Source: Gemmatimonadaceae bacterium (lineage in GTDB: Bacteria; Gemmatimonadota; Gemmatimonadetes; Gemmatimonadales; Gemmatimonadaceae). From it: a stretch of DNA of 34,325 nucleotides. The stretch lies in contig JABFYH010000221.1 in NCBI GenBank assembly GCA_013361335.1, forward strand, positions 1-34,325, written 5' to 3'. The translations under genes and the position numbers were made by a program. This document shows, in pieces, positions 14,406 through 23,246 of the stretch. Every line of letters starts with the position of its first letter. The stretch's first letter is position 1. The notes under the pieces are model-generated. The model was not told the origin of the DNA. It worked only from the letters and a program-made list of their open reading frames with translations, and did no database searches.

Positions 14406-16399
14406 GGTACGAGCGCCGTCTGCTCACGCAGCGTCCACCGGCGGATCCACTCCACCTCGCGCTTCATCTTGTCGAGCTGGTGGCGCGGCTCCTGGAGGCC
14501 GTGCGGCTCACGCGGATAGAACACGAGCTGCACCGGCACACCGTTCTTCTTCAACCCGGCATACAGCTCCTGTGCCTGCCCGATCGGCACGCGCTGGTCC
14601 GCCTGCCCGTGCAGGATCAACGTCGGCGTGCGCGCGTTCTTGATGAACGTCATCGCCGAGCGCTTGCGGTATTCCGTCGTGTCGTTCCACGGCTCGGCGC
14701 CGAAGTACCCGTCGAGGGTGCGCGGGATGTCGTTCGTCGCGTACATGGAATACATGTCGGTGAGCCCGGCACCCACGACCACCGCCTTGAACCGGTTGGT
14801 CTGGGTGAGCGTCCAGGCCGTCATGTAGCCGCCGTAGCTCCAGCCCGTCTGCGCCAGGCGCGTGGAGTCCGCGATCCCGCGCGCCACCAGCGCGTCGATG
14901 CCGGTCTGGATGTCGCGGTAATCGCCCCCGCCCCAGTCCTTGATGTTCGCGCGCAGGAACGATTCCCCATAGCCCGACGACCCGCGCGGGTTCGGGTAGA
15001 ACACCGCGAACCCCTGCCCGGCCAGCACCTGGCCCGGATTGCCCGAGCTGGCGGCGAAGGTCTGCGTCCACGCCCCTGATGGTCCGCCGTGGATCGACGC
15101 CACCGTCGGATACCGCTTCCCGGCCACGTACCCGGTGGGATAGAGCAGTATCCCGTCCATCTCCATCCCGTCGCTGCTCTTCCAGGTCACCACCTCCGCC
15201 TTCCCCAGCGCCAGATCGCGGACCTGCGGGTTGTGGTCGGTGAGCTGACGCGGTGCGAGCGGTCCGTTCCCGATCGTCGCCACCTGCACGTCGGCGGGCT
15301 TCTGACCATCCGACAACGTGAAGGCGACCTCGCGGCCGTCGCGCGAGAAGGTGCCGCCGCCGATCACCCCGCGCACGTCGGTGAGCGCTCGCGGCGTTCC
15401 TCCCGCTGCAGGCACGGCGAAGAGCTGCGACGTCGTCCGCACCGCCGCCCCGAAGTACAATGTCCGCCCGTCCGGCGACCAGGCCGGCGCGCTCGGCTGC
15501 TGGAGAAACTGCGGCGCCACCATCCGCGGCGTGCCGCCGGCCGCCGGGATCACCGCCAGCTGCACCTGCCGCACGTCGAACCCCGCGCTCGTGACGTACG
15601 CGATCTGCGTCCCATCCGGCGACCAGCGCGGCGCGTAGTCCGGGCCGGCGTTGTCCACCAGCTTCTTCGGCGTCCCACTCGCCGTCGGCACCACCCAGAT
15701 GTCGGTGAGCGCGTTGTCGTCGGCCCTCGGCGTCGGGTTCGTCGTGAAGGCGATCCGCGTCCCGTCGGGCGACCACTGCGGATCGCTCGCCATCATCTCC
15801 CCGGTGGCGATCAGCCGTGCCTTCTTCGTCGCCGGATCGATCACCCACAGCCGGCTGAACTTGTAGTTGGTGTCCACGACGATCGCGTCGTCCTTTTCCT
15901 TGACCCGCTTCTCCTCCTCGGCGGTGGGCTCCTGGTCGGCGATGAAGGCGATCGACTTTCCATCGGGCGACCACGCGAGCGCGCGCACGCCGCCCTTGTT
16001 CTCCGTCAGCCGCTCCGGCTCCCCGCCGAAGGGCGACATCATGAACAGCTGCGGCTTCTCCTCGCGCGCCGAGATGAACGCGAGACGCTTGCCGTCCGGC
16101 GACCACCGCGGCGACGTGTCGCTCTTCTTGTTGGTCGTGAGGCGATTCGGAGGCTCGCCCGCGGTGGACACGAGCCAGATGTCGGCGTCGGACGCGTTCT
16201 GCTCCAGATCGGCGCGACTGACCGTGTAGGCAACCCACTTTCCGTCGGGAGAGATCTGCGCGTCGTTCACCGCCCGCAGCGCGATCACGTCGTCGAAGGT
16301 CATCGGCCGTGGCGTCGCCGCCGCGGTGCGGGCCTCCTGCGCCACGGCCGGCGTAGTCAGGAGGACGAGGGCGGACAGGGTGCCGAGGGTGCGTCGCAT
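14402..16399 (-). CDS. Exported S9-family peptidase (DPP/acylaminoacyl-peptidase-like)
   Basis: This 665-residue serine peptidase has a signal peptide (1-20, ending AVAQ). A TolB-like beta-propeller with repeated WSPDG motifs (about 45-385) is followed by an alpha/beta-hydrolase domain (about 400-665). The triad is S521 in GWSYGG, D601 in HGQAD and H633 in EPHG. Members cleave short peptides, often after Pro or acylated N-termini; the exact specificity is unknown. It heads the operon S9 - CYCxC - DUF2911. It is divergent from the DUF4397 gene across 131 bp that must hold both promoters; I could not pick out a clear promoter or ribosome site. Confidence 0.92.
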   Translation of the reverse strand: MRRTLGTLSALVLLTTPAVAQEARTAAATPRPMTFDDVIALRAVNDAQISPDGKWVAYTVSRADLEQNASDADIWLVSTAGEPPNRLTTNKKSDTSPRWSPDGKRLAFISAREEKPQLFMMSPFGGEPERLTENKGGVRALAWSPDGKSIAFIADQEPTAEEEKRVKEKDDAIVVDTNYKFSRLWVIDPATKKARLIATGEMMASDPQWSPDGTRIAFTTNPTPRADDNALTDIWVVPTASGTPKKLVDNAGPDYAPRWSPDGTQIAYVTSAGFDVRQVQLAVIPAAGGTPRMVAPQFLQQPSAPAWSPDGRTLYFGAAVRTTSQLFAVPAAGGTPRALTDVRGVIGGGTFSRDGREVAFTLSDGQKPADVQVATIGNGPLAPRQLTDHNPQVRDLALGKAEVVTWKSSDGMEMDGILLYPTGYVAGKRYPTVASIHGGPSGAWTQTFAASSGNPGQVLAGQGFAVFYPNPRGSSGYGESFLRANIKDWGGGDYRDIQTGIDALVARGIADSTRLAQTGWSYGGYMTAWTLTQTNRFKAVVVGAGLTDMYSMYATNDIPRTLDGYFGAEPWNDTTEYRKRSAMTFIKNARTPTLILHGQADQRVPIGQAQELYAGLKKNGVPVQLVFYPREPHGLQEPRHQLDKMKREVEWIRRWTLREQTALVP

Positions 16400-16530
16400 C
16401 GGATGGGCGTCGGGGAGGGGTGGAGAGCGTCAAACATCCGTCGGACGGCGCGGGCTGGCAAGCCGACACTCGCGCGCCGGGGCGCGGCGGGTTCATCTTT
16501 GCCCGTCGGCCCGGTCCCCTGAGAGGATTC

Positions 16531-17205
16531 ATGTCGCTCCGTCCGCTCCACCTGTCCGCGCTCCTCGGCAGCCTGGCCCTCGCCGCCTGCGGGGTGGGCA
16601 ACCGCATCCTCGGCACGGTCGCCACCCCCGATCAGGCGACGGCGCGGTTCGTCAACGCGACGGTCACCTCTCTCGATCTCGCGAAGAGCGGCGTCGTGAA
16701 CACCGGGAACGGCAACATCGTCCCCGGCGGGGCGGTGAGCTGCTTCCCCGTGCCCGACCTCGTGAACCCGGGCATCACGATCCGCCAGGCCGGCACGACG
16801 ACGGACCTCGCCGGCTTCGCGCCTCGCTTCTCGGCCGGCGGCCGCTACACCCTGGTCGGCTTTCCCAACGCCACCGGCGGGATCCAGTTCGCCACCGTCC
16901 CCACCGCCACCGTGCCCAGCGTCGGCCGGAGTGCGCTGCGCGTGTTCAACGCGTCGCCGACGATCACCTCGGCGGACCTCTACTTCACCGTACCGGGGAC
17001 CGCGTTCGGCGCCGCGCGCGAGACGGGCGTCGTCTTCGGCGCCTCCTCCGGCTCATTCGATGTCCCCGCCGGCACCGTTCAGGTGCGCCTCGTCAGCGCC
17101 GGTCCGGTGGTGACCGACCTCGGCAGCTTCGTGCTCGCGCCGGATCGCAGCTACACCATCATCGCCACGAGCGCGACGGCGCCCGTCCTCGTTCCCGACT
17201 GCTGA
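16531..17205 (+). CDS. DUF4397 lipoprotein
   Basis: This 224-residue lipoprotein has signal and lipobox LAAC with C20. Two Ig-like DUF4397-type repeats follow: ARFVNATV (about 37) and LRVFNASP (about 136), each starting a beta-strand module with Thr/Ser-rich loops. The family is found on the surface of many bacteria; its function is not known. Start: GAGAGG lies 5 nt before the ATG at 16531, and the longer frame from 16420 lacks a signal and is rejected. It converges with the amidase, only 6 nt apart. Confidence 0.85.
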   Translation: MSLRPLHLSALLGSLALAACGVGNRILGTVATPDQATARFVNATVTSLDLAKSGVVNTGNGNIVPGGAVSCFPVPDLVNPGITIRQAGTTTDLAGFAPRFSAGGRYTLVGFPNATGGIQFATVPTATVPSVGRSALRVFNASPTITSADLYFTVPGTAFGAARETGVVFGASSGSFDVPAGTVQVRLVSAGPVVTDLGSFVLAPDRSYTIIATSATAPVLVPDC

Positions 17206-17211
17206 GCGCCG

Positions 17212-18774
17212 TCAGCGCAATGGCGGCGTCGACGCCGGCGGTCGCCGGTGTCGCGTCGCCTGCTCGTACGAGAACGCGAGCGCGATGAGCGTGGGCTCGC
17301 TCCACGCCCGCCCGAACAGCGTCATCCCCGCGGGAAGCTGCCCGCGCGTGTACCCCATCGGCACCGTGATCGCGGGAAAGCCGGTGCTCGGTGAGAAGAG
17401 CTGGCTGTTGTCGCCGGCCGGTGTGTTGAGGTCGCCGATCAGACGAGGCGGATTGCTCCACGTCGGGTAGACCAGCGCATCGAGGTGCAGCGAGTCCATC
17501 ATCGACGTGACGGCAGTGCGGAGCCACGCCCGGAACTCGTCGCGCGTACGGCATCCTGGATTGCGCGACGGCGGCAGCGATTCCGCCTGGGCCGCCTCGA
17601 GCCGGCTCTGGATCGTCGGATGGAAGCGGCGCGATTGAATGATCTCCGCCACCGTGTGGACCGGCGCCCGATCGCCCTGCCGCGCGAGCCACGCCTCGAG
17701 GTCGAACTTGAACTGGTTGCACGAGCCGGTGAAGGCACGGAGATGCTCGTCGAGACCGGCCACCGTCGCCGCATCGACGATCACCGCGCCCTGCCGCCGC
17801 ATGTCCTCCAGCGCCGTCGTGAACACGCGGACGATCTCCGGGTCGGTCGTCGGCCGCTCGTACGCCTGGCGCAGCACGCCGATCCGCGCGCCACGCAACG
17901 CGTCCCGCCGCAGCGACCGGGCGTAGTTGTCCACGCGGTGTCCCTGAGCCCGGACCGTCACCGTGTCCGACGGATCCTCGCCGGCGACGACCTGGAAGAT
18001 CGCGGTCGCGTCCGCGACGCTGCGCGCCATCGGGCCCGCGATGTCCGCGGCGAGGTTGAGCGGCGCGACGCCGGTCCGGCTCGTGAGGCCCATCGTCGAG
18101 CGAATGCCGACCAGCGCCTGGTGCGACGAGGGGCCGCGGATCGAGTTCCCGGTGTCGGTGCCGAGCGCCGCCTCGCCGAGGTTGGCCGCGACGGCGGCCG
18201 CAGATCCACCGCTCGAGCCGGCGGTGACACGATCGAGGGCGTACGGATTCTTCGTGTATCCCGGAAGGATCGAGCTCACCGTCTCGTACGGGGTGAACGC
18301 GAACTCCGCCATGTTCGACTTCGCGAGCACGATCGCCCCCGCCGCACGGATGCGCTGGACCATGACGGCGTCCTGGCGCGGGATCATCCCCTGGAGCGAG
18401 AGCGACCCCGCGGTGGTGGGGAGATCCGCCGTCTCGAAGTTGTCCTTCACGATCATTGGAATGCAGTGCAGCGGCCCGATCGGCCCGCCTCCGCGCAGCC
18501 GCCGGTCGAGCGAGTCGGCGACGGTGAGCGCGGCGGGGTTCACGACGATGATGGAGTTCAGCGCTGGCCCGTTCTTGTCGTAGGCTTCGATGCGCGCCAG
18601 ATAGGCGCTCACGAGCTGGCGACAGCTCAGGGTGCCGGCCCGCATCGCCGCGTGCACGTCGGCGATCGTGGTCTCCGTGACGTCGAACGGCGGTGACGGC
18701 GGCGGCGAGGCAACCTGCGCGGCGGCGGACGCGCCGAATGTGATCGTGGTGGCGACGACGAGGAGAGGACGCAT
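17212..18774 (-). CDS. Exported amidase-signature (AS) family amidase
   Basis: This 520-residue enzyme hydrolyses a carboxamide bond. It has a signal peptide (ends near SAAAQ, 16-20). The Ser-cisSer-Lys triad is visible: K110 in IVKDN, S187/S188 in GSSGGS, and S211 in GTDTGNSIRG. Asn replaces Gly just before the nucleophile, a variant found in a branch of exported AS amidases. The length is usual. The start at 18774 is the first ATG giving a signal peptide; the ORF extends upstream without support and no strong ribosome site is seen. It lies 115 bp downstream of the M20 gene on the same strand; the gap holds only a small GCCGC/GCGGC-type hairpin. Confidence 0.9.
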   Translation of the reverse strand: MRPLLVVATTITFGASAAAQVASPPPSPPFDVTETTIADVHAAMRAGTLSCRQLVSAYLARIEAYDKNGPALNSIIVVNPAALTVADSLDRRLRGGGPIGPLHCIPMIVKDNFETADLPTTAGSLSLQGMIPRQDAVMVQRIRAAGAIVLAKSNMAEFAFTPYETVSSILPGYTKNPYALDRVTAGSSGGSAAAVAANLGEAALGTDTGNSIRGPSSHQALVGIRSTMGLTSRTGVAPLNLAADIAGPMARSVADATAIFQVVAGEDPSDTVTVRAQGHRVDNYARSLRRDALRGARIGVLRQAYERPTTDPEIVRVFTTALEDMRRQGAVIVDAATVAGLDEHLRAFTGSCNQFKFDLEAWLARQGDRAPVHTVAEIIQSRRFHPTIQSRLEAAQAESLPPSRNPGCRTRDEFRAWLRTAVTSMMDSLHLDALVYPTWSNPPRLIGDLNTPAGDNSQLFSPSTGFPAITVPMGYTRGQLPAGMTLFGRAWSEPTLIALAFSYEQATRHRRPPASTPPLR

Positions 18775-18889
18775 GGCCGACCGACGCGCTCGATGAGTGA
18801 AGGGACCCGTAGTTTGCGTGGAGACGCCGAAGCCGCAAGCGGCCCGTCGCTCGCGCATTGCGCTGGGGTCGTGTTACGCCTGTCCGCGC

Positions 18890-20434
18890 CTACGGCACCG
18901 TCGCCCCTTTCATGCTCTCGATCCCCGCGAACACCACGATCGCGTCCCACAGATTCTGCAGACGCAGGTTCTCGTTCGACGCGTGCTGGTTGTTGTCGTG
19001 GTTGGCGATCGGGACGACCACCAGCGGCGCCGCGAGCGCTTCGGCGAACAGATAGGTCGGGAGGCTGCCGCCGAGGATCGGCACTTCGATCACCGGTGCG
19101 CCCAGGGCGTCGGTGACGGCGCGCACGACCGCGCGCGCGAGCGGCATGTCCGCGCGTGTGCGTTGACCCGGGTATCCTTCGGCGCCCCAATCGAAGCGCA
19201 GGAGCCTGCCATGCGTGGCGCGCATCGCGCTGTCGGGGGCTGCGTGCAGCACGGTGTAGCCTTGCCGCGTCGCGTACGCCTCGATCAGACGGCGGATGCG
19301 CTCCGGTCGCTGGTCGGGCACGAGCCGGAAGTCGATCGACGCGGTGGCTTCGGTGGGAATCGCGTTCGCCGCTGCACCCAACGGTCCCGCGTGCAGCGAC
19401 CGCACGTTGAGCGCGGGTTGCATGATCCGCTCGGCCAGCATCGCGTTGTTGGCCTCCGTGGCGGCCAGCCCGAGCTCGCGACAGAGGGCGGCGTCGACGT
19501 TGGGCACCGTGCGCAGCGCGCGCCGGTCGGCGGCGGTCAGTGGGCGCACGTCGTCCATGTAGCCGGGCACGAGGATCCTGCCGTCGACGTCGCGCAGCGA
19601 GGCGATGAAGTTGGCGAGCACGGCCGCCGGGTTCGGTGCCCAGTTGCCATAGTGCCCGCTGTGCAGCGCTCGCGTCGCCCCGTACGCGGTGATGACCACG
19701 TCCGTCACGCCGCGCACACCGAACACGACCTGGGGCCGCCGGCTCTGATGCACCGGCCCGTCGGCGAAGATCCAGCCGTCGCTGGCGAGGAGCGCGGCAT
19801 GCTGCCGGAGCAGCGCGCTCGTGTGCGCATTCCCCGCCTCCTCCTCCCCGTCGAAATAGAACTTGAGGTTCACGCTCGGCGCCCGTCCCGCCGCGCGCAG
19901 CGCGTCGAGCGCGACGAGCATGGCGACGATCGGTGCCTTGTCGTCGCTCGCCGAGCGGGCGTAGATGCGCCACTCGGGACCGGTGGTGCCGGCGGCGGAG
20001 GGGAGCGGCACCACGTTCCCTCCGCGCTCCAGCGGCCCGTCGCGCAGCGTCGGCTCCCAGGGTGGCGTGGCCCAACGGGCGGGTTCCACCGGCTGTCCGT
20101 CGTAGTGCGCGTACAGCACGATCGTTCGCGTCGCGCCGGCCGTGCGCAGCTCGCCATACACCGCCGGCGGTCCCCCGCCCGGCGACTCGAGCAGACGTGT
20201 CGTCACGCCACGCCGCTCCAGCATTGCCACGATCGCCGCGGCGTTGCGACGAATGGCGATGCTGTCCGACGCGAGGTTGGGAATGGCCAGCAGATCGCGG
20301 AATTCGCGCAGGATTTCGGCTTCGTGCGCGCGGCGATACGCGTCGATCGGCGCCCGGAATGGTACCGGCTGCTGCGCCTGGACGGCGGTGGACGACAGCA
20401 GGCAAGCAATGGCGAGGTGGACGGGTGGTCTCAT
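18890..20434 (-). CDS. Exported M20-family metallopeptidase
   Basis: This 514-residue dizinc peptidase of the carnosinase/PepV-like type has a signal peptide ending near TAVQA (20). Metal and catalytic positions are H110/D112 in YAHYDGQP, D164/D165 in ASDDK, and the acid pair E197/E198 in DGEEE. A lid (dimerisation) domain lies at about 240-385, and a late His is in IANHDNNQH. It probably cleaves di- or tripeptides outside the cytoplasm. The start at 20434 gives the signal peptide directly. It is divergent from the prolyl oligopeptidase across a 248-bp region containing a palindromic repeat. Confidence 0.9.
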   Translation of the reverse strand: MRPPVHLAIACLLSSTAVQAQQPVPFRAPIDAYRRAHEAEILREFRDLLAIPNLASDSIAIRRNAAAIVAMLERRGVTTRLLESPGGGPPAVYGELRTAGATRTIVLYAHYDGQPVEPARWATPPWEPTLRDGPLERGGNVVPLPSAAGTTGPEWRIYARSASDDKAPIVAMLVALDALRAAGRAPSVNLKFYFDGEEEAGNAHTSALLRQHAALLASDGWIFADGPVHQSRRPQVVFGVRGVTDVVITAYGATRALHSGHYGNWAPNPAAVLANFIASLRDVDGRILVPGYMDDVRPLTAADRRALRTVPNVDAALCRELGLAATEANNAMLAERIMQPALNVRSLHAGPLGAAANAIPTEATASIDFRLVPDQRPERIRRLIEAYATRQGYTVLHAAPDSAMRATHGRLLRFDWGAEGYPGQRTRADMPLARAVVRAVTDALGAPVIEVPILGGSLPTYLFAEALAAPLVVVPIANHDNNQHASNENLRLQNLWDAIVVFAGIESMKGATVP

Positions 20435-20513
20435 CCCGACAAGCTGTGCGGAAGTGCGGGTGGACGACAGTCCCGTGGTTGGCGCTACAAGGAACAACGG
20501 GCATTTTGAGCCA

Positions 20514-20610
20514 GAGGACACCGAGAGCATGGAACTGGACTGAAGGTGTTCTCTGTGCTCTCTGTGTCCTCGTGCAAATGCGCATCCGCGTGAATCCGCG
20601 CCCATCGCCG
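20514..20610. repeat. Palindromic intergenic repeat of the TCTGTG/TGTCCTC type
   Basis: GAGGACACCGAGAGCA (20514-20529) pairs with TGCTCTCTGTGTCCTC (20556-20571), 15 of 16 bases, around a 26-nt loop. It continues into ATCCGCGTGAATCCGCG (20584-20600). Sequences of this style occur between genes in several unrelated bacterial phyla and yield spurious ORFs rich in CALC or HEDTE words; that is from memory, not a search. It lies between divergent M20 and POP genes and has no known function. Confidence 0.6.
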
Positions 20611-20682
20611 AGCGGGCCGGTGCGCTGGCCGGGTCCGAAGCTCGATACTAGGTTCGGGCTGAATCCATCTCGCAGAGGCCCC

Positions 20683-22824
20683 ATGCGTTTTCGCCTGATC
20701 GTGCTGGCCGCGTCCCTCGCGCCCGCGTCCCTGCTCGCGCAGACCACGCCGCTCACCTACCCGGCCACGCGCACCGTCGACGTCTCCGATCGGTTCGGCA
20801 GCGCCACCGTCACCGATCCGTACCGGTGGCTGGAAGAGCTGAACGCGCCGGAGACCGCCCAGTGGGTGGCCGCCGAGAACGCCATCACGAGCTCGTACCT
20901 CGCCGCGCTCCCGATGCGCGAGTCGCTCAAGGCGCGCATCACCGAGCTCTGGAACTACCCGAGGGTGAGCGCGCCGCGCTGGCAGGGCGGACGCTGGTAC
21001 TACTCCCGCAACACCGGGCTCCAGCGGCAGAGCGTGATGTACTCCCGCGCCACGCTCGACGGCGCCGAGCAGATGGTGCTCGATCCGAACAAGCTGTCCC
21101 CCGACGGCTCCATCGCGCTCTCGGGCTTCGTCCCCTCGCCCGACGGGCGATACGTCGCCTACGGACAGAGCGAGGGCGGCTCCGATTGGAGCACCTACTT
21201 CGTGCGCAGCCTCGCCACCGGCCGCCTCACCAGTGATACCGTGCGCTGGGTGAAGTTCTCCGGACTCTCGTGGACGCACGATGGACGCGGCTTCTTCTAC
21301 GGCCGGTATCCCGAGCCCAGCGCCGGCGAACAGCTCCGTGGTGCGTTGCACGACAAGAAGATCTATTATCACACCATCGGGACGACGCAGGCCGAGGATC
21401 GCCTGATCTACGAGCGGGCCCAGGAGCCGACGCTGTTCATCAGCGCCAACCTGGACGAGACGGGCCGGTATCTGCTCGTCACCACCAACAAGGGCACCAG
21501 CGCGAAGAACGAGCTGTTCGTCGCCGACCTCGGCAACCCGAAGCGGCCGAACCTCGCCGCGCCCGTGCGGCCGCTCTTCACCGGCCACGATGCCGCGTAC
21601 GACCCGATCGGGATCGTCGACGGCGTGATCTATCTGCTCACCGACCGCGACGCGCAGCGGAGACGGATCGTCGCCGCGCCCCTCGCCGCGCCGACGGTGG
21701 ACCGCTGGCGCACGGTGGTCCCCGAGGGGAAGAGCACGATCGAGAGCGCCGATCTGGTGGGCGGGCGGCTGGTCGTCGTCACCCTCGAGGACGTGGCGGG
21801 CGCGATCCGCTTCTATCGGCTCTCCGGCACTCCACAGGAGACGGTGCCGCTACCGGGACTCGGCAGCGTCGGCGGGGTAGGCGGGCGGAACGATCGCCCC
21901 GAGCTCTTCTACAGCTTCACGTCGCCACTCGTCCCGACGACCGTCTACCGATACGACGCGCAGCAGAAGCGCAGCATCGCCTTCGAGCCGCCGAAGCTCA
22001 CCTTCGACCCGTCGCGCTACACGACCGAGCGCGTGTTCTATCCGTCCAAGGACGGCACGAAGGTCCCGATGTTCATCACGCATCGAAAGGGCATGGCGCT
22101 CGACGGCGCCAACCCGACCATGCTCTACGCCTACGGCGGCTTCGACATCACGACGAATCCCACCTTCCGCGCCGACGTCCCGGCCTGGCTCGAGCTGGGC
22201 GGCGTGTGGGCCACCGCCAACCTTCGCGGCGGGGGCGAGTATGGCGAGGCCTGGCACGAAGCGGGAATGAAGGAGAAGAAGCAGAACGTCTTCGACGACT
22301 TCATCGCCGCCGGGGAGTACCTGGTGAAGCAGCGCTATACCTCGCCGTCCAAGCTCGCGATCATGGGCGGCTCCAATGGCGGTCTGCTCGTGGGGGTGGC
22401 GATGGAGCAGCGTCCCGACCTGTTCGCCGTCGCCCTCCCGGCGGTGGGAGTGATGGACATGCTGCGCTATCACAGGTTCACCGGCGGCGGCGCGTGGGCC
22501 ACCGAGTACGGCTCCGCCGACGATTCCACCGCCTTCCCGTACCTGCGGGCGTATTCGCCGCTGCACAACATCGTGGCCGGCAAGTGCTATCCCGCCACCC
22601 TCGTCACGACCGCCGACCACGATGACCGGGTGGTGCCGAGCCACTCCTTCAAGTTCACGGCGGCACTCCAGAAGGCGCAGGGGTGCGACAAGCCGGTGCT
22701 GATCCGCGTCGAGACCCAGGGCAGCCACGGCTACCGCCCAACGGACAAGCGGATCGCCGAGCTGGCCGACGAATGGGCCTTCACCGCTGCACAGATGGGC
22801 GTCACGCCCACCCCTCGGCCGTAG
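20683..22824 (+). CDS. Exported prolyl oligopeptidase (S9A)
   Basis: This 713-residue peptidase cleaves short peptides after proline. It has a signal peptide (1-20, ending LLAQ). The N-terminal DPYRWLE block (45-51) and the seven-bladed propeller (about 90-440) precede the hydrolase domain. The triad is S564 in GGSNGG, D647 in ADHDDRV and H682 in GSHGY. R649 matches the substrate-binding Arg of the family. Length fits S9A plus a signal. AGAGG upstream of the ATG at 20683 supports the start; earlier in-frame ATGs overlap the M20 gene. A strong palindrome at 22847-22880 ends it. Confidence 0.93.
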   Translation: MRFRLIVLAASLAPASLLAQTTPLTYPATRTVDVSDRFGSATVTDPYRWLEELNAPETAQWVAAENAITSSYLAALPMRESLKARITELWNYPRVSAPRWQGGRWYYSRNTGLQRQSVMYSRATLDGAEQMVLDPNKLSPDGSIALSGFVPSPDGRYVAYGQSEGGSDWSTYFVRSLATGRLTSDTVRWVKFSGLSWTHDGRGFFYGRYPEPSAGEQLRGALHDKKIYYHTIGTTQAEDRLIYERAQEPTLFISANLDETGRYLLVTTNKGTSAKNELFVADLGNPKRPNLAAPVRPLFTGHDAAYDPIGIVDGVIYLLTDRDAQRRRIVAAPLAAPTVDRWRTVVPEGKSTIESADLVGGRLVVVTLEDVAGAIRFYRLSGTPQETVPLPGLGSVGGVGGRNDRPELFYSFTSPLVPTTVYRYDAQQKRSIAFEPPKLTFDPSRYTTERVFYPSKDGTKVPMFITHRKGMALDGANPTMLYAYGGFDITTNPTFRADVPAWLELGGVWATANLRGGGEYGEAWHEAGMKEKKQNVFDDFIAAGEYLVKQRYTSPSKLAIMGGSNGGLLVGVAMEQRPDLFAVALPAVGVMDMLRYHRFTGGGAWATEYGSADDSTAFPYLRAYSPLHNIVAGKCYPATLVTTADHDDRVVPSHSFKFTAALQKAQGCDKPVLIRVETQGSHGYRPTDKRIAELADEWAFTAAQMGVTPTPRP

Positions 22825-22846
22825 AAATTCGGCGGCGGGAGGCGCA

Positions 22847-22880
22847 AAGAGGCGTACCGGGCGCGCCCGGTACGCCTCTT
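22847..22880 (+). terminator. Perfect 34-nt palindrome, terminator
   Basis: A 17-bp fully self-complementary sequence with no mismatch (arms AAGAGGCGTACCGGGCG and its complement) begins 22 nt after the POP stop. It is followed by an AT-rich tract (TATATCAATTATTATTTA). As RNA it makes a very stable hairpin followed by U-rich sequence. It may also serve the small membrane gene (ends 22927) from the other side. Confidence 0.8.
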
Positions 22881-22926
22881 ATATCAATTATTATTTATGC
22901 CGGTGTCGTGCCAACAGCTCGGCTCG

Positions 22927-23214
22927 TCAGGCCTCTTCGACTCGGCGCCAGCGTCGACGCCGCGCATGATGGCCGGGCGAGACGTCGATCATCAGCGCAA
23001 CCACGAGCCCGACGATTGGCCACAACGTCCACTGGCCGCCCCACCAGTGCACGACGGCCGAATACCAGAGCGTCGTCGCCGGCAGAAACAGGAAGCCGAG
23101 GATCGGCCAGAGGAGATTGTGGTACAGACCGCGGAACCAGGTCGTGAAGAACCAGAGCACCAGGATGGTGAGCCGCGGCGCGATGAGCGCCAGGAGGACG
23201 AGAAGGCAGGGCAT
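22927..23214 (-). CDS. Small integral membrane protein, unknown function
   Basis: This 95-residue protein starts MPCLLVLLALIAPRLTILVL. It has two to three hydrophobic segments (about 2-24, 30-56 and 62-77), many Trp, and a basic tail (ARRRRWRR), so the C-terminus is probably cytoplasmic. I do not recognise a named family. The start is very well supported: GGAGG 8 nt upstream and a TATCAT -10-like box. It lies 32 nt after the lhr stop, so it could be transcribed from its own promoter and also by read-through from lhr. The longer minus frame extending into lhr is a shadow. Confidence 0.8.
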   Translation of the reverse strand: MPCLLVLLALIAPRLTILVLWFFTTWFRGLYHNLLWPILGFLFLPATTLWYSAVVHWWGGQWTLWPIVGLVVALMIDVSPGHHARRRRWRRVEEA

Positions 23215-23222
23215 CGCAGAAA

Positions 23223-23244
23223 CCTCCGTATCGTATAAATGATA
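23223..23244 (-). promoter_or_regulatory. Promoter and ribosome site of the small membrane protein gene
   Basis: On the minus strand TATCAT (23244-23239) stands in an AT-rich island (23232-23250), with GGAGG at 23227-23223, 8 nt before the ATG. The island overlaps the TAA stop of lhr. No clear -35 box is seen, because upstream is lhr coding sequence. Confidence 0.5.
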
Positions 23245-23246
23245 AT

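Noticed and set aside
20485..20682. A small gene in the M20-POP gap
   Set aside because: The frames there come from the palindromic repeat and have no ribosome site or family features.
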